The notes under the pieces were generated by a model. That model ran no database searches and was not told where the DNA came from. It saw only the letters and a program-made list of their open reading frames with translations. A stretch of 64,000 nucleotides of DNA from Streptomyces acidiscabies. GTDB lineage: Bacteria; Actinomycetota; Actinomycetes; Streptomycetales; Streptomycetaceae. This document shows positions 44,019 through 53,899 of the stretch, piece by piece. The position numbers were made by a program, and so were the translations under genes. Positions within the stretch are counted from its first letter, which is position 1. Each line of letters starts with the position of its first letter. The DNA lies in the NCBI RefSeq assembly GCF_020010905.1, contig NZ_JAGJBY010000001.1:62001-126000 (forward strand), in the 5' to 3' direction.

Positions 44019-45812
44019 CTACGCCCTCCCCAGATGCCGCTCTGCGAACTCCAGCTCCAGCCGCACCTGCTTGATCCGCTCGTCCACGACCAGCGAGCCG
44101 TGCCCGGCGTCGTACCGGTACACCTCGTGAACAGCCTCCCTCGCCTCCAGCCGCCGGACGTAGTTGTCGACCTGGCGGATCGGGCAGCGCGGGTCGTTGA
44201 CGCCGGCGGAGATGTAGACCGGCGCCTTCACCTGGTCGACGTACGTCAGCGGCGAGGACGCCTCGTACCTCTCGGGTACCTCCTCCGGGGTACCCCCGAG
44301 GAGGGTGCGGTCCATCGCCTTCAGGGCCTCCATCTCGTCGTGGTAGGCCGTGACGTAGTCCGCGACGGGTACCGCGGCGATGCCCAGCGCCCACGCGTCG
44401 GGCTGGGTGCCGAGGCCGAGGAGCGTGAGGTAGCCGCCCCAGGAGCCACCCGTCAGCACAAGGCGCGAGGGGTCCGCGAGCCCGGAGGAGACGGCCCACT
44501 CGCGGACCGCGGCGATGTCCTCCAGCTCGATCAGGCCGACGCGGTGCTTGAGCGCGTCGGTCCAGGCGCGGCCGTACCCGGTGGAGCCCCGGTAGTTGAC
44601 GCGGACGACCGCGTACCCGTGGTCGACCCAGGCGGCGGGCGCGGCGGCGAAGGCGTCGCTGTCGTGCCAGGTGGGACCGCCGTGGATGTCGAAGACCGTG
44701 GGGAGCGGACCCCGCGCACCGGCCGGCTTCTGGACGAGCGCGTGGATCCGGCCCCCGGGGCCCTCCACCCACACGTCCTCGACCGGGACCGAACCCGGCG
44801 ACCTCATACCCGGGGGGTCCAGTACTACCCCTCCGGAGGTAGAGCGCACGGCCGGCGGCTGGGCGGCGGAGGACCACAGGTACTCGGCGCTCCCGTCGGG
44901 CCGCGCCGAGGCGCCGGAGACGGTACCGGCGGGGGTGGGGATCCGCTCCAGCCCACCCGACGCGAAGTCGTAGCGGAAGAGTTCGCTGCGGGCCTCGTGG
45001 CTGTGGGCGATCAGCAGCGAACCCCCGTCGGGGAACCACTCCGCGTTGACGTCGCCCGGCAGGTCGAGGGACAGCTCGGTCTGCCCGCCGGAGACCACGT
45101 CCCACACCAGCGGCTCCCAGCGACCGCGCCGCTGATGGCCGATGAGCAGGCGGGTGTCCCCCGCGACGGGCGCGAACCCGAGGACCTCCAGGCCGAGTTC
45201 CTCCGCGCCGCCCCGGGTGTCGTCGAGTTCGGCGACCGTCGTGCCGTCGAGGGCGAGCACCCGCAGCGCCGAGTGCATGGCGTCGCCGTGCTCGGTGTGC
45301 TCGACGGCGATCAGCGTCCCGTCGTACGACAGGTCGCCGACGCCCGCGGACTCTCGGTGGCGGTAGATCTCACGGGGCGCCTCCCCCTGGAGTACTACGT
45401 GGATCGTGGTGCCGTCCTCGTCGGTGGAGCGTCCCACCACGGAGGTACGGCCGTCCCTCCCGAGAGCCAGTCCGGCCGGGTAGGAGGGGTCGAGGCCGGG
45501 GGTGGCGGGCTCGTCGGGGCCGCCGGCGAACGGCTGCCGCCGCCAGACGCCGAACTCGTCGCCGTCCTTGTCGTCGAACCACCAGATCCAGGCGCCGTCC
45601 GGGGACAGCCTGCCGTCCGTCGTCCCGTTGGCCCGGTCGGTCACCTGCCGCTGCTCGCCGCTCACGCGGTCCCAGGCGTACAGCTCGTACGTCCCGGTCG
45701 CGTTCGACGTGAACAGCGAGCGGTCGGGGGCGTCCTCCGCCCAGTCGGGCAGGGAGACCCGCGGCGCCCTGAACCGCTTCTCCCACTCGGGCATGGCCTC
45801 AGCGTCACTCAT
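44019..45812 (-). CDS. S9 family (prolyl oligopeptidase-like) peptidase
   Basis: A 597-residue cytosolic serine peptidase. An N-terminal seven-bladed beta-propeller (about 1-340, with GRLSPDGAWIWWFDD blades) gates a C-terminal alpha/beta hydrolase domain. The nucleophile is in GGSWGGY, followed by an aspartate in NDPRCP and a histidine in DAGHGSL. It would trim short peptides, often after proline or as an acylaminoacyl peptidase. The start is uncertain. ATG 45812 has GGAGGT immediately adjacent, and ATG 45794 (MPEWEKRF) is possible. The hydrolase triad is complete, so it should be active. Confidence 0.85.
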   Translation of the reverse strand: MSDAEAMPEWEKRFRAPRVSLPDWAEDAPDRSLFTSNATGTYELYAWDRVSGEQRQVTDRANGTTDGRLSPDGAWIWWFDDKDGDEFGVWRRQPFAGGPDEPATPGLDPSYPAGLALGRDGRTSVVGRSTDEDGTTIHVVLQGEAPREIYRHRESAGVGDLSYDGTLIAVEHTEHGDAMHSALRVLALDGTTVAELDDTRGGAEELGLEVLGFAPVAGDTRLLIGHQRRGRWEPLVWDVVSGGQTELSLDLPGDVNAEWFPDGGSLLIAHSHEARSELFRYDFASGGLERIPTPAGTVSGASARPDGSAEYLWSSAAQPPAVRSTSGGVVLDPPGMRSPGSVPVEDVWVEGPGGRIHALVQKPAGARGPLPTVFDIHGGPTWHDSDAFAAAPAAWVDHGYAVVRVNYRGSTGYGRAWTDALKHRVGLIELEDIAAVREWAVSSGLADPSRLVLTGGSWGGYLTLLGLGTQPDAWALGIAAVPVADYVTAYHDEMEALKAMDRTLLGGTPEEVPERYEASSPLTYVDQVKAPVYISAGVNDPRCPIRQVDNYVRRLEAREAVHEVYRYDAGHGSLVVDERIKQVRLELEFAERHLGRA

Positions 45813-46037
45813 ACCTCCATCAAACCTGATGAGGAGGGTCGCGTGGACATCGCTGCACGAGGAGAAGCGCGGCATCCGTCAGAAAGTGCCGGGCCGGTGA
45901 AGAAGCGGAGGTGATACCCGGAGGTCCGTCGGAGGTATTAGCGGGGTAGTACCTCGCCCCACCTCACCAACCCGCCGACCGGCCCCGCGCCCACCCCGCC
46001 GCCCCCGCCGCCCACCCCGGCGCGTACGGTTGAACGC

Positions 46038-46859
46038 GTGTACCGGTTTCTGCTGACGCCTCGCTGGTGGGGAATCAACGTCTTCGTGCTGCTGGCCATC
46101 CCCTTCTGCGTGTTCATGGGGTCCTGGCAGCTGAGCCGGTTCGAGTCGCGGATGGACGACCACCGCGCGCTCGACAGAGCCGCCGAGACGGGCAAGTCGC
46201 AGCCCGCGCGGCCCCTCGGCGAGATGCTGCCGGTGGACAAGGCGACCGTGGGCAAGCGGGTCACCGTCACCGGGCACTACGGGGAGCAACTCCTCGTACC
46301 CGGACGGGAGATCGAGCAGCGGACCGGGTACTACGTCCTCACGCTGCTGCGGACCGACTCCGGTAAGGCCCTGCCCGTCGTCCGCGGCTGGCTCCCCGGC
46401 AGGGCGGACGCCGCGAAGGCTCCGGCCGCGCCGGGCGGCGAGGTCAGCGTGACCGGCGCGCTCCAGGCGTCCGAGACACCCGGGGACAACGGGGTCAGTG
46501 CGCGCGGAGGCCTGCCGGCCGGTCAGATCGGCGCGATCAGCACCGCCTCGCTGGTCAACCTCGTGCCGTACGACCTGTACGACGCGTGGGTGACGCTCGA
46601 CAGCGCCGACCCCGGGATGACGACCGTGCCCGCCGAGGCGCCCGCCAACACCGGGCTCGACCTCAAGGCGTTCCAGAACCTCGGCTACACCGGCGAGTGG
46701 TTCGTCTTCGCCGGGTTCGTGGTGTTCATGTGGTTCCGGCTGCTGCGGCGCGAGGTGGAGGCCGCGCGGGACGCGGAGCTGGGGCTGATCACCGAGGACG
46801 GCGACGGCGGCAAGGATGCCGAGGGTTCTGAAGCTAGCCCCTCAGTACTAACCCGCTAA
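46038..46859 (+). CDS. SURF1 family cytochrome oxidase assembly protein
   Basis: A 273-residue membrane protein with an N-terminal helix (WWGINVFVLLAIPFCVFMGSWQLSRFE, where GSWQLSR is the family signature) and a C-terminal helix (WFVFAGFVVFMWFRLL), flanking an external beta domain with GKRVTVTGHY and VVRGWLPG. It helps insert haem into cytochrome c oxidase subunit I. The GTG start lacks a clear ribosome-binding site. No oxidase genes are nearby, which is normal for Streptomyces. Length is typical. Confidence 0.88.
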   Translation: MYRFLLTPRWWGINVFVLLAIPFCVFMGSWQLSRFESRMDDHRALDRAAETGKSQPARPLGEMLPVDKATVGKRVTVTGHYGEQLLVPGREIEQRTGYYVLTLLRTDSGKALPVVRGWLPGRADAAKAPAAPGGEVSVTGALQASETPGDNGVSARGGLPAGQIGAISTASLVNLVPYDLYDAWVTLDSADPGMTTVPAEAPANTGLDLKAFQNLGYTGEWFVFAGFVVFMWFRLLRREVEAARDAELGLITEDGDGGKDAEGSEASPSVLTR

Positions 46860-46932
46860 TACCTCAGAGCCAGCTCCCCCTCACACCGGCCCCCCGCAGG
46901 CCGACCCCGCTCAGACTCCCCCCACCCCACCC

Positions 46933-48126
46933 TCACGACGACGCCAGCACACCCGTCCGGTAGATCGTCCCCGCACACGCGTCCGGCACAGTAGCCGTCA
47001 CCGACGGTGACCCCGCATCGGCCGTATAGGTCACCGACACACTGCCCTCGGCAGTCGTGACCGCGTCCTCCCGCACCAACTGCGGACTCGTACCCGTAGT
47101 ACCGCTACTGGTACTGGTCGTCTGCTCGGAGGGCGACGGCGAGGGCGACGGGGAGGACCCCGTGTCCCCACCCGTAGTACTCCCGCCGGTGGTCCCCCCG
47201 TCCGAGGGGCACGAGCCCGACGGCACCCACGCGAACTTCACGTCGTACGCGGACCCCGGCGCCAGCGCCAGCTTCGTGACGTACAGGGAGGGGTCCGGCA
47301 GAGCGGCGGCCACATCCCCGGCCGCATGCTCGGTGACACCGACCTTCGTGGCATCGGCAGCCCCCTGCACCGCAGGGGACAGCGCGACGGCCCCGGCGAC
47401 CGTACAGCTCGTGGTGGACACGTTGACGACGCGGAACGTGCCGTACACCACGCCCGTCGAGTCCGGCCCGTCCACCGTCGCGGTCGCCGACCCCAGCTGG
47501 TCGGCGGTACAGGAAGGCGCGGCCGGACCGGCCGACGCGGAGGGCCCCGTACCGCTGGAGGCGTCCGCCCCCGGGGTCGGCTTGCCGGCGCCCGTCCCCT
47601 TGGACTCCCCTGACCCCGTACCCGTAGTACCTCCGGTGGACTCGCCGACCTTCCCGGCGGACCCCCCGTCGGGGTTCTTGCCCCCACCCGTGGAGCCACC
47701 GGTCTGGGACGCCTGCCCCGCGACGGCGGGGTTCGCGGTCTCGCCGACGCCGGAGACGGTCATCAGCGCGGGAACGGCGACCCCCGCGAACAGGGCCGCG
47801 GCGGCCACCCCCACGATCGCCTGCCGCTTGCGGGCCTTGCGCGCGGGGACCGCCCGGCGCAGGTGGTCGAGCGAGCCGTCGCGCGGCGCCATCTCGTCCA
47901 CCGCCCGGTGCAGCATGCGGCGCAGCTCCAGCTCGTCCGAGTCGAGCCCGTCCGGGCCCTGGTCGTCGAGGTGGTGGTTCACAGTCCTGTTCCCAGCGTC
48001 TGGTTGGTTCGGTTCGGTCCCGTACGACGGCGGCGGTCCGCCCGTGTCGTACGGGGGGTGGCTACCCCCCAGGTAGTCCCCCCGTCCCTCCAGAGGGGTA
48101 CCGTCCCGGTCCGGTTCCCCGCTCAC
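46933..48126 (-). CDS. Membrane protein coupled to the sigma factor, anti-sigma-like
   Basis: A 397-residue protein beginning at a GTG that overlaps the sigma-factor stop by 4 bp (GTGA), so the two are co-translated. Residues 1-110 are cytosolic (DELELRRMLHRAVDEMAP). One membrane helix (AIVGVAAAALFAGVAVPALM) follows, then a long serine-threonine-glycine-rich external stretch and a beta domain with single cysteines (SCTADQLG, TSCTVAG). There is no HxxxCxxC zinc motif, so it is not a ZAS anti-sigma. Position argues for a regulatory partner. The long upstream reading in this frame belongs to the sigma gene and is not used. Confidence 0.6.
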   Translation of the reverse strand: MSGEPDRDGTPLEGRGDYLGGSHPPYDTGGPPPSYGTEPNQPDAGNRTVNHHLDDQGPDGLDSDELELRRMLHRAVDEMAPRDGSLDHLRRAVPARKARKRQAIVGVAAAALFAGVAVPALMTVSGVGETANPAVAGQASQTGGSTGGGKNPDGGSAGKVGESTGGTTGTGSGESKGTGAGKPTPGADASSGTGPSASAGPAAPSCTADQLGSATATVDGPDSTGVVYGTFRVVNVSTTSCTVAGAVALSPAVQGAADATKVGVTEHAAGDVAAALPDPSLYVTKLALAPGSAYDVKFAWVPSGSCPSDGGTTGGSTTGGDTGSSPSPSPSPSEQTTSTSSGTTGTSPQLVREDAVTTAEGSVSVTYTADAGSPSVTATVPDACAGTIYRTGVLASS

Positions 48127-48797
48127 GCCGACGCCTCCATCGCCGTCCGCAGCGCCGCGATGCCGCGCGAGCCGTACGCCTTGACGGAGCCGAGGGAGAT
48201 GCCGAGGGTCTCGGCGACCTGGGCCTCGGTCATGTCGGCGAAGTAGCGCAGGACCAGGACCTCGCGCTGGCGGCGCTGGAGGCCCTTCATCGCCTTGATC
48301 AGGGAGTCGCGCTCCAGCTGGTCGTAGGCGCCCTCCTCCGCGCTGGCCATGTCCGGCATCGGCTTGGAGAGGAGCTTCAGGCCGAGGATGCGGCGGCGCA
48401 GGGCGGAGCGGGAGAGGTTGACGACGGTCTGGCGCAGGTAGGCCAGCGTCTTCTCGGGGTCGCGGACGCGTTTGCGCGCCGAGTGGACGCGGATGAACGC
48501 CTCCTGGACGACGTCCTCGCAGGAGGCGGTGTCGTCGAGGAGGAGGGCGGCGAGGCCCAGGAGGGAGCGGTAGTGCGCCTGGTAGGTCTCGGTGAGGTGG
48601 TCGACTGTCGTACCGGCGGCCACGGTGTCGTCGGCGTCGGCACGCGGGCCGGGGATGCGGGTGGGCCGCGTCGCTGGCACGGGCGCGATCACCGGCAGGC
48701 CGCCGGGCGCCCCGGCGACGCGGGGGCGGGCGGTCCGGCGGGGCGGGCGCAGTGTCGCGCCGCGGGTCGCCGCTGTGAAGTCGAGTACCTCTGCCAC
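48123..48797 (-). CDS. SigE-family ECF RNA polymerase sigma factor
   Basis: A 224-residue ECF sigma factor. Region 2 is present (YQAHYRSLLGLAALLLDDTASCEDVVQEAFIRV, split by a typical DVVQEAF motif), and region 4 is LQRRQREVLVLRYFADMTEAQVAETLGISLGSVKAY. A 60-residue basic N-terminal extension precedes region 2, which is unusual for ECFs. GTG 48797 is taken as start. No good ribosome-binding site is visible, and the homologous start could lie closer to TVDHLTETYQ. It is co-translated with the membrane protein downstream, so membrane control is likely. Confidence 0.85.
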   Translation of the reverse strand: MAEVLDFTAATRGATLRPPRRTARPRVAGAPGGLPVIAPVPATRPTRIPGPRADADDTVAAGTTVDHLTETYQAHYRSLLGLAALLLDDTASCEDVVQEAFIRVHSARKRVRDPEKTLAYLRQTVVNLSRSALRRRILGLKLLSKPMPDMASAEEGAYDQLERDSLIKAMKGLQRRQREVLVLRYFADMTEAQVAETLGISLGSVKAYGSRGIAALRTAMEASA

Positions 48798-49246
48798 GCC
48801 AGTTGGACACCCGTACCCCGGGCGAGGTTGTACGTGTCGGCCGTCTCTTTTCCGCACGGCATCGCCTGAATCGTTTCTCCACCGGCGCTCGCGCCGGTCC
48901 CGCCGGGTCGCGCGGCCGGCCGTCTGCCGGCCCGCGCCCCCTGGTCTACCCTCATACGTCCCGCTCTTCCCCTATGTTCCCTATGTCCCATAGGAAGTGT
49001 CCCCATACGAAACGGGCGTCCCCACGCCCGTCCACAGGCTTCCGACAGCTACAGCCCGTGGTCACACGCCTGCGCACCCGGAGAGGGTGACCGCAAAGAC
49101 GCTCCCCGTGCGCCGCTCGGTTGCGGTGCGCGGGGAGAAAAATCTTCGGACGCCGACCGGCCCGGGGACAAGGCGGCGCGACCGTCTTCCGGCTCACAGT
49201 TCTGACGTGGATCCTACAAAGCCGTCCGGCTCTGGCCAGCGGCTTT
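48798..49246. other. Intergenic region between sigma factor and asd
   Basis: A 449-bp gap with no convincing gene. It contains the sigma-factor promoter region and, at 49102-49137, an inverted repeat CTCCCCGTGCGCCGC with a partner that pairs using two G-U wobbles. This is a likely terminator for the lysC-asd transcript. A TATGTTCCCTATGTCCCATAGG stretch near 48972-48995 is AT-rich and may be promoter sequence. Confidence 0.5.
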
Positions 49247-50320
49247 TCACTTCGGCGCCCACTCCGCCGCGATCAGCTCCGCGATCTGCGCGGTGTTGAG
49301 GGCCGCGCCCTTGCGGAGGTTGTCGCCGCAGACGAAGAGTTCGAGCGCGGTCGGGTCGTCGAGGGCGCGTCGTACCCGTCCCACCCAGGTGGGATCCGTG
49401 CCGACCACGTCCGCCGGGGTGGGGAACTCGCCCGCGGCGGGGTCGTCGAACAGCACGACGCCCGGCGCGGTCGCGAGGATCTCGCGCGCACCGGCGACCG
49501 TGACCTCGTCCTGGAAGCGGGCGTGCACGGTCAGCGAGTGGGTGGTGACGACGGGGACGCGTACGCAGGTGACGGCGACCGGCAGCTTCGGCAGCCCGAG
49601 GATCTTGCGGGACTCGTCCCGTACCTTGCGCTCCTCGGAGGACCAGCCGTCCTCGGTGAGCGACCCGGCCCACGGGACGACGTTCAGCGCGATCGGCGCC
49701 GCGAACGGCCCGGTGTCGTCCCCCACCACCCGGCGTACATCTCCAGGGGTAGTACCCAGGTCTCCCCCTACCCCGGAGCTACCCACGACCTGCGCCAGTT
49801 GCCGGCGCAGCGTCTCGACGCCCTCCCGGCCCGCCCCGCTGACCGCCTGGTACGACGAGACCACCAGCTCCCGCAGCCCGAACTCGGCGTGCAGCGCGCC
49901 GAGGGCGACGATCATCGACAGGGTCGTGCAGTTCGGGTTGGAGACGATGCCGCGCGGGCGGACCCGGACGGCGTGCGGGTTCACCTCGGGTACTACGAGG
50001 GGTACGTCGGGCTCCATCCGGAAGGCGCCGGAGTTGTCGACGACGACCGCGCCCTTCGCGACCGCGACCGGCGCCCAGCGCGCGGCGACCTCGTCGGGGA
50101 CGTCGAACATCGCGACGTCGACCCCGTCGAACGCCTCCTCCGAAAGAGCGACGACCTCGACCTCCTCGCCGCGCACGGTCAGCTTGCGGCCGGCCGAGCG
50201 CGGGGAGGCGACGAGGCGGATCTCACCCCAGACGTCGGCGCGCTGGGAGAGGATCGTGAGCATGACCGAGCCGACGGCCCCGGTCGCTCCCACGACCGCG
50301 AGCGTCGGTCGTACGGTCAT
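49247..50320 (-). CDS. asd: Aspartate-semialdehyde dehydrogenase
   Basis: A 357-residue enzyme making L-aspartate-4-semialdehyde from aspartyl phosphate with NADPH, feeding lysine, threonine, methionine and diaminopimelate synthesis. The nucleotide-binding loop [11 protein letters not shown] is at the N-terminus, and the active-site cysteine is in [11 protein letters not shown]. It lies 16 bp after lysC on the same strand, so the first two steps of the pathway are expressed together. Length fits the family. Confidence 0.93.
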   Translation of the reverse strand: MTVRPTLAVVGATGAVGSVMLTILSQRADVWGEIRLVASPRSAGRKLTVRGEEVEVVALSEEAFDGVDVAMFDVPDEVAARWAPVAVAKGAVVVDNSGAFRMEPDVPLVVPEVNPHAVRVRPRGIVSNPNCTTLSMIVALGALHAEFGLRELVVSSYQAVSGAGREGVETLRRQLAQVVGSSGVGGDLGTTPGDVRRVVGDDTGPFAAPIALNVVPWAGSLTEDGWSSEERKVRDESRKILGLPKLPVAVTCVRVPVVTTHSLTVHARFQDEVTVAGAREILATAPGVVLFDDPAAGEFPTPADVVGTDPTWVGRVRRALDDPTALELFVCGDNLRKGAALNTAQIAELIAAEWAPK

Positions 50321-50336
50321 CGGGCGAAGCCCCCGC

Positions 50337-50858
50337 TCATCGTCCGGTGCCGCCGTAGACGACGGCCTCGTCGCTGTCGGAGTCGAGTCCGAACGCCGAG
50401 TGGACGGCGCGGACGGCCTCGTTCACGTCATCCGCGCGGGTGACGACCGAGATACGGATCTCGGATGTCGAGATCAGCTCGATGTTCACGCCCGCGTCGG
50501 ACAGCGCGGTGAAGAAGTCCGCCGTGACCCCCGGATTCGTCTTCATCCCGGCGCCGACCAGGGAGATCTTGCCGATCTGGTCGTCGTAGCGCAGGGATTC
50601 GAAGCCGATTCCGGAGCGGTTCTTCTCCAGCGCGTCGATCGCCTTGCGGCCCTCGGACTTGGGGAGCGTGAAGGAGATGTCCGTCAGGCCGGTCGAGGCG
50701 GCGGAGACGTTCTGCACGATCATGTCGATGTTGATCTCGGCATTCGAGATCGTCCGGAAGATCGCCGCGGCCTCGCCCGGCTTGTCCGGCACACCGACGA
50801 CCGTGATCTTGGCCTCGGAGGTGTCGTGCGCGACACCGGAGATGATGGCCTGCTCCAC
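50337..50858 (-). CDS. Aspartokinase beta subunit (internal, in-frame)
   Basis: The internal GTG at 50858 with AAGGGGA upstream begins a 173-residue product containing both ACT domains. Corynebacterial and streptomycete aspartokinases are known to be alpha2-beta2 with overlapping genes. The ribosome-binding site here supports the same arrangement. Confidence 0.65.
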   Translation of the reverse strand: MEQAIISGVAHDTSEAKITVVGVPDKPGEAAAIFRTISNAEINIDMIVQNVSAASTGLTDISFTLPKSEGRKAIDALEKNRSGIGFESLRYDDQIGKISLVGAGMKTNPGVTADFFTALSDAGVNIELISTSEIRISVVTRADDVNEAVRAVHSAFGLDSDSDEAVVYGGTGR

Positions 50859-51626
50859 CTGCTGGTCCCCTTGCTGTGTCTTCGAAACGGGCCGCTCGCT
50901 GCTGACCCAGGTCCCCTGCAAGCCGCTGAAGCTGGAGCGGACGTGGATCGGGATGTCATACCTGCGGGCGTACTCCACACACCGATGGAGCAATACCTTG
51001 GAGCCAGAGGACGCCAGCTCCAGCATGTCCTGGAAGTGGATCCAGTCGATCTTCTGAGCCTTCTTCACCACCCGCGGGTCGGCGGTGAACACGCCGTCGA
51101 CGTCGGTGTAGATCTCGCAGACCTCGGCCTTGAGCGCGGCGGCGAGGGCGACGGCCGTGGTGTCGGAGCCACCCCGGCCGAGCGTGGTGATGTCCTTCTT
51201 GTCCTGGCTGACGCCCTGGAATCCGGCGACGATCGCGATGTTGCCCCGGTCGAGGGACTCGCTGATCCGGCCGGGCGTGACGTCGATGATCCGGGCTTTG
51301 TTGTGGACGGAGTCGGTGATGACGCCTGCCTGGCTGCCGGTGAAGGACTGGGCCTCGTGGCCCAGGTTCTTGATCGCCATCGCCAGCAGGGCCATGGAGA
51401 TCCGCTCTCCGGCGGTCAGCAGCATGTCGAACTCACGCCCGGCGGGCATCGGAGACACCTGCTCGGCGAGATCGATCAGCTCGTCCGTCGTGTCGCCCAT
51501 CGCGGAAACGACGACGACCACTTGATGGCCGTTCTTCTTCGCTTCCACTACCCGCTTGGCGACGCGCTTGATGCCCTCGGCATCGGCTACGGATGAGCCT
51601 CCGTACTTCTGCACGACAAGGCCCAC
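50337..51626 (-). CDS. lysC: Aspartokinase (alpha subunit, with internal beta start)
   Basis: A 429-residue kinase that phosphorylates L-aspartate. The N-terminus has KYGGSSVAD, with kinase motifs [16 protein letters not shown] and [13 protein letters not shown], and two ACT domains (about 260-340 and 345-420) serve feedback control by lysine and threonine. The GTG start follows GAGGAG at good spacing. At V257 an in-frame GTG has AAGGGGA eight bases upstream, matching where actinobacterial beta subunits ([11 protein letters not shown]) begin. That gives a 173-residue regulatory protein, 50337-50858. Confidence 0.93.
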   Translation of the reverse strand: MGLVVQKYGGSSVADAEGIKRVAKRVVEAKKNGHQVVVVVSAMGDTTDELIDLAEQVSPMPAGREFDMLLTAGERISMALLAMAIKNLGHEAQSFTGSQAGVITDSVHNKARIIDVTPGRISESLDRGNIAIVAGFQGVSQDKKDITTLGRGGSDTTAVALAAALKAEVCEIYTDVDGVFTADPRVVKKAQKIDWIHFQDMLELASSGSKVLLHRCVEYARRYDIPIHVRSSFSGLQGTWVSSERPVSKTQQGDQQVEQAIISGVAHDTSEAKITVVGVPDKPGEAAAIFRTISNAEINIDMIVQNVSAASTGLTDISFTLPKSEGRKAIDALEKNRSGIGFESLRYDDQIGKISLVGAGMKTNPGVTADFFTALSDAGVNIELISTSEIRISVVTRADDVNEAVRAVHSAFGLDSDSDEAVVYGGTGR

Positions 51627-51827
51627 GTGCGCTCCTCGCTCAGTTAGTCGATTGCACCGGTCAGTCTAACGAGCGTCCGAATTCCCCCTCCGGGGTATCG
51701 CATGGTGAGATGTCCGACACCCGTTCCCGACGCTCTTTCCGGTCTAGTACGTGAGAGCTAGTACCCAGGTCGTACGGGTTACGCGCGTGATTGCTGTGAA
51801 TTAAGTTTCAAGCACTAGGGTGCCGCT
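51627..51827. promoter_or_regulatory. Divergent promoter region of lysC and the response regulator
   Basis: Facing the response regulator, TTGCTG (51791-51796) and TAGGGT (51816-51821) are 19 bp apart, and the GTG at 51828 is 6 bp after the -10. This suggests a leaderless transcript. Facing lysC, the complement of 51663-51668 reads TAGACT, a fair -10. The sequence between them is AT-rich compared with the genes. Confidence 0.4.
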
Positions 51828-52520
51828 GTGCGCGTACTTCTGGTGGAAGACGACGAGCCCGTGGCGGAATCCCTGCGGCGCGGGCTGAAGCGGTACGGCT
51901 TCGAGGTGGACTGGGTGATGACCGGGGCCGCCGCCCTTGCTCACGCCGACCCCCACGACGTCGTCCTCCTCGACCTCGGGCTGCCCGACACCGACGGACT
52001 CGACGTCTGCAAGGCGCTGCGCGCCCGCAGCGACGTGCCGATCATCGTCATCAGCGCCCGCAGCGACGAGACGGACCGGGTCGTCGGGCTCGAACTCGGC
52101 GCCGACGACTACGTCTCCAAGCCGTTCGGGGTGCGGGAGGTCATCGCGCGGATAAGGGCCGTCATGCGGCGGGTCCAGCCGCGTACGCCCGCCGAGGCGG
52201 GGCCCGACCGGTACGGCCCCGGCCTCACCGTCGACCGCAAGGCCGCGCGGGTCCGGCTCAACGGGGAGGAGGTGTCGCTGGCTCCCAAGGAGTACGACCT
52301 GCTCGCCTTCCTCACCGAGGAGCCGGGGGCGCTGATGACCCGGGAGCAGATCATGGAAGCCGTCTGGGACGCGAACTGGTTCGGGCCGACGAAGACGCTG
52401 GACGTCCATGTGGCGGCGCTGCGAAGGAAGTTGGCGGGAGCCATCACCATTGAGGCGGTACGCGGGGTGGGATTCCGGCTGGAGATCGTCGGTACTACCC
52501 CGGGGGATACCTCCGTATGA
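51828..52520 (+). CDS. OmpR-family response regulator
   Basis: A 230-residue regulator. The receiver domain has acidic residues EDDE and the phospho-acceptor in DVVLLDLGLPD, with K in SKPFG. The C-terminal winged helix ends RGVGFRLEIV. It overlaps the following sensor kinase by 4 bp (ATGA), a co-translated pair. The GTG start is close behind a -10-like TAGGGT. Target genes are not evident; the pair is divergent from lysC. Confidence 0.9.
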   Translation: MRVLLVEDDEPVAESLRRGLKRYGFEVDWVMTGAAALAHADPHDVVLLDLGLPDTDGLDVCKALRARSDVPIIVISARSDETDRVVGLELGADDYVSKPFGVREVIARIRAVMRRVQPRTPAEAGPDRYGPGLTVDRKAARVRLNGEEVSLAPKEYDLLAFLTEEPGALMTREQIMEAVWDANWFGPTKTLDVHVAALRRKLAGAITIEAVRGVGFRLEIVGTTPGDTSV

Positions 52521-53899
52521 TCCGCCAGCTCATCCTCAGCTACGCGCTCCTCGTCGCCGGTGCGATCGGCCTGTTCACCTTCCCCGTCGCCTTCACCCTC
52601 ACCAACCAGCTCCGGGACGACACCGAGGTGTCCGTGAAGCGGGAGGCGACGACGATGGCGGTGCTGCTCAGCAACGGGGACCCGGCGTCCTGCCAGGCGC
52701 TGACCCAGCTCGCGCGCGCGTACGCCAAGGCGACGAAGGACGACATCCAGGTCACGGCGACCGCCGACTGCGCGGCCCCGCTGCCCCGCCCGCAGGCCGG
52801 CCAGGCCCTGGAGCGTGCGCTGGGCCAGGGCAAGGACACCACCGACTGGGGGTCCGACTTCATCTGGGGCGACGAACTGACGATCACCGTCCCCGCGAAG
52901 TCGGGCGACGAGACCGTCGGCGCCGTACGGATCGTCTACTCGACGCACGGCATGACCAACCGGCTGTGGAACATCTGGGGTTTCCGGGCCGGACTCGCCG
53001 CCGCCGTCCTCGGTGTGGCTGCCGTGATCGGCGCCGTGGTGGCCCGCCGGCTCACCCGGCCGCTCCGCCAACTCAACGACATGGCGACCAAGTTCAGCGA
53101 CGGCGACCTGACGGCCCGTACCCCTGAGACGGGCCCTCAGGAGACCCGGACGCTCGCCCGCACCCTGAACCAGGCGGGCGAGCGGCTCGACACGCTGATC
53201 GCCTCGCAGCGCATCTTCGTCGCGGACGCCTCGCACCAACTCCGCACGCCACTCACGGCGTTGAGGCTGTCGCTCGACAACATCGCCGACGGCGTCGACG
53301 ACGAATTCGTCCGCGAGGACGTCGAGCAGGCGACCGCGGAAGTCGTCCGCATGAGCCGCCTGGTCAGCGGTCTGCTGGTGCTCGCGCGGGCCGAGGCGAA
53401 GGTAACTGCCGCGGAACCGCTGCCACTTGCCGAGACCGTGAACGAACGGCTCGCGGTGTGGAGGCCGGCCGCCGACGAGCGAGGAGTCACCATCGCTCTC
53501 GTGGGGGGAAGTGTCGACGACCGGCCGCTCGTGTTGGCCGCTCCCGGTCACCTGGACCAGGTGCTGGACAACGTGCTCTCCAACGCCCTGGAGGTCTCGC
53601 CGGACGGTGGCACCATCACCGTCAAGTGGGGCACCGCCCGCTGGGATTCGGGCCAGCGGACGGTGGTCCTGTCGGTCCTGGACGAGGGACCGGGCATGTC
53701 GGACCAGGAGAAGTCGAGGGCGTTCGACCGCTTCTGGCGGGGCCAGGGGCTCACCGGCCGGGGCGGTTCGGGGCTCGGCCTCGCCGTCGTCAAGCAGCTG
53801 GTGACGGACGACGGCGGCACGGTGGCCCTGAACGACGCTCCCGGTGGTGGCCTCTGCGTCTCGATCAGCCTTCGGGCATCTTCGAGGAGTGGTGGTTGA
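52517..53899 (+). CDS. Sensor histidine kinase
   Basis: A 460-residue kinase with two membrane helices (about 5-28 and 155-178) flanking a 125-residue external sensor. A HAMP segment follows, then HisKA with FVADASHQLRTPLTALRLSL and a HATPase domain with GLGLAVVKQLV. Two cysteines (SCQAL; DCAAPL) in the external part may form a disulfide. Its 3' end overlaps the convergent SnoaL-like gene by 35 bp, so transcripts from each would be antisense to the other's end. Confidence 0.9.
   Translation: MIRQLILSYALLVAGAIGLFTFPVAFTLTNQLRDDTEVSVKREATTMAVLLSNGDPASCQALTQLARAYAKATKDDIQVTATADCAAPLPRPQAGQALERALGQGKDTTDWGSDFIWGDELTITVPAKSGDETVGAVRIVYSTHGMTNRLWNIWGFRAGLAAAVLGVAAVIGAVVARRLTRPLRQLNDMATKFSDGDLTARTPETGPQETRTLARTLNQAGERLDTLIASQRIFVADASHQLRTPLTALRLSLDNIADGVDDEFVREDVEQATAEVVRMSRLVSGLLVLARAEAKVTAAEPLPLAETVNERLAVWRPAADERGVTIALVGGSVDDRPLVLAAPGHLDQVLDNVLSNALEVSPDGGTITVKWGTARWDSGQRTVVLSVLDEGPGMSDQEKSRAFDRFWRGQGLTGRGGSGLGLAVVKQLVTDDGGTVALNDAPGGGLCVSISLRASSRSGG

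Noticed and set aside
44034..45914. 626-residue plus-strand frame opposite the S9 peptidase
   Set aside because: The minus strand has a complete propeller and hydrolase with catalytic triad. The opposite frame has no recognisable feature.
46933..48882. Single 649-residue fusion spanning the sigma-factor region and the membrane protein
   Set aside because: The first 250 residues are the sigma gene read in the wrong frame. The real start is the GTG at 48126 overlapping the sigma stop.
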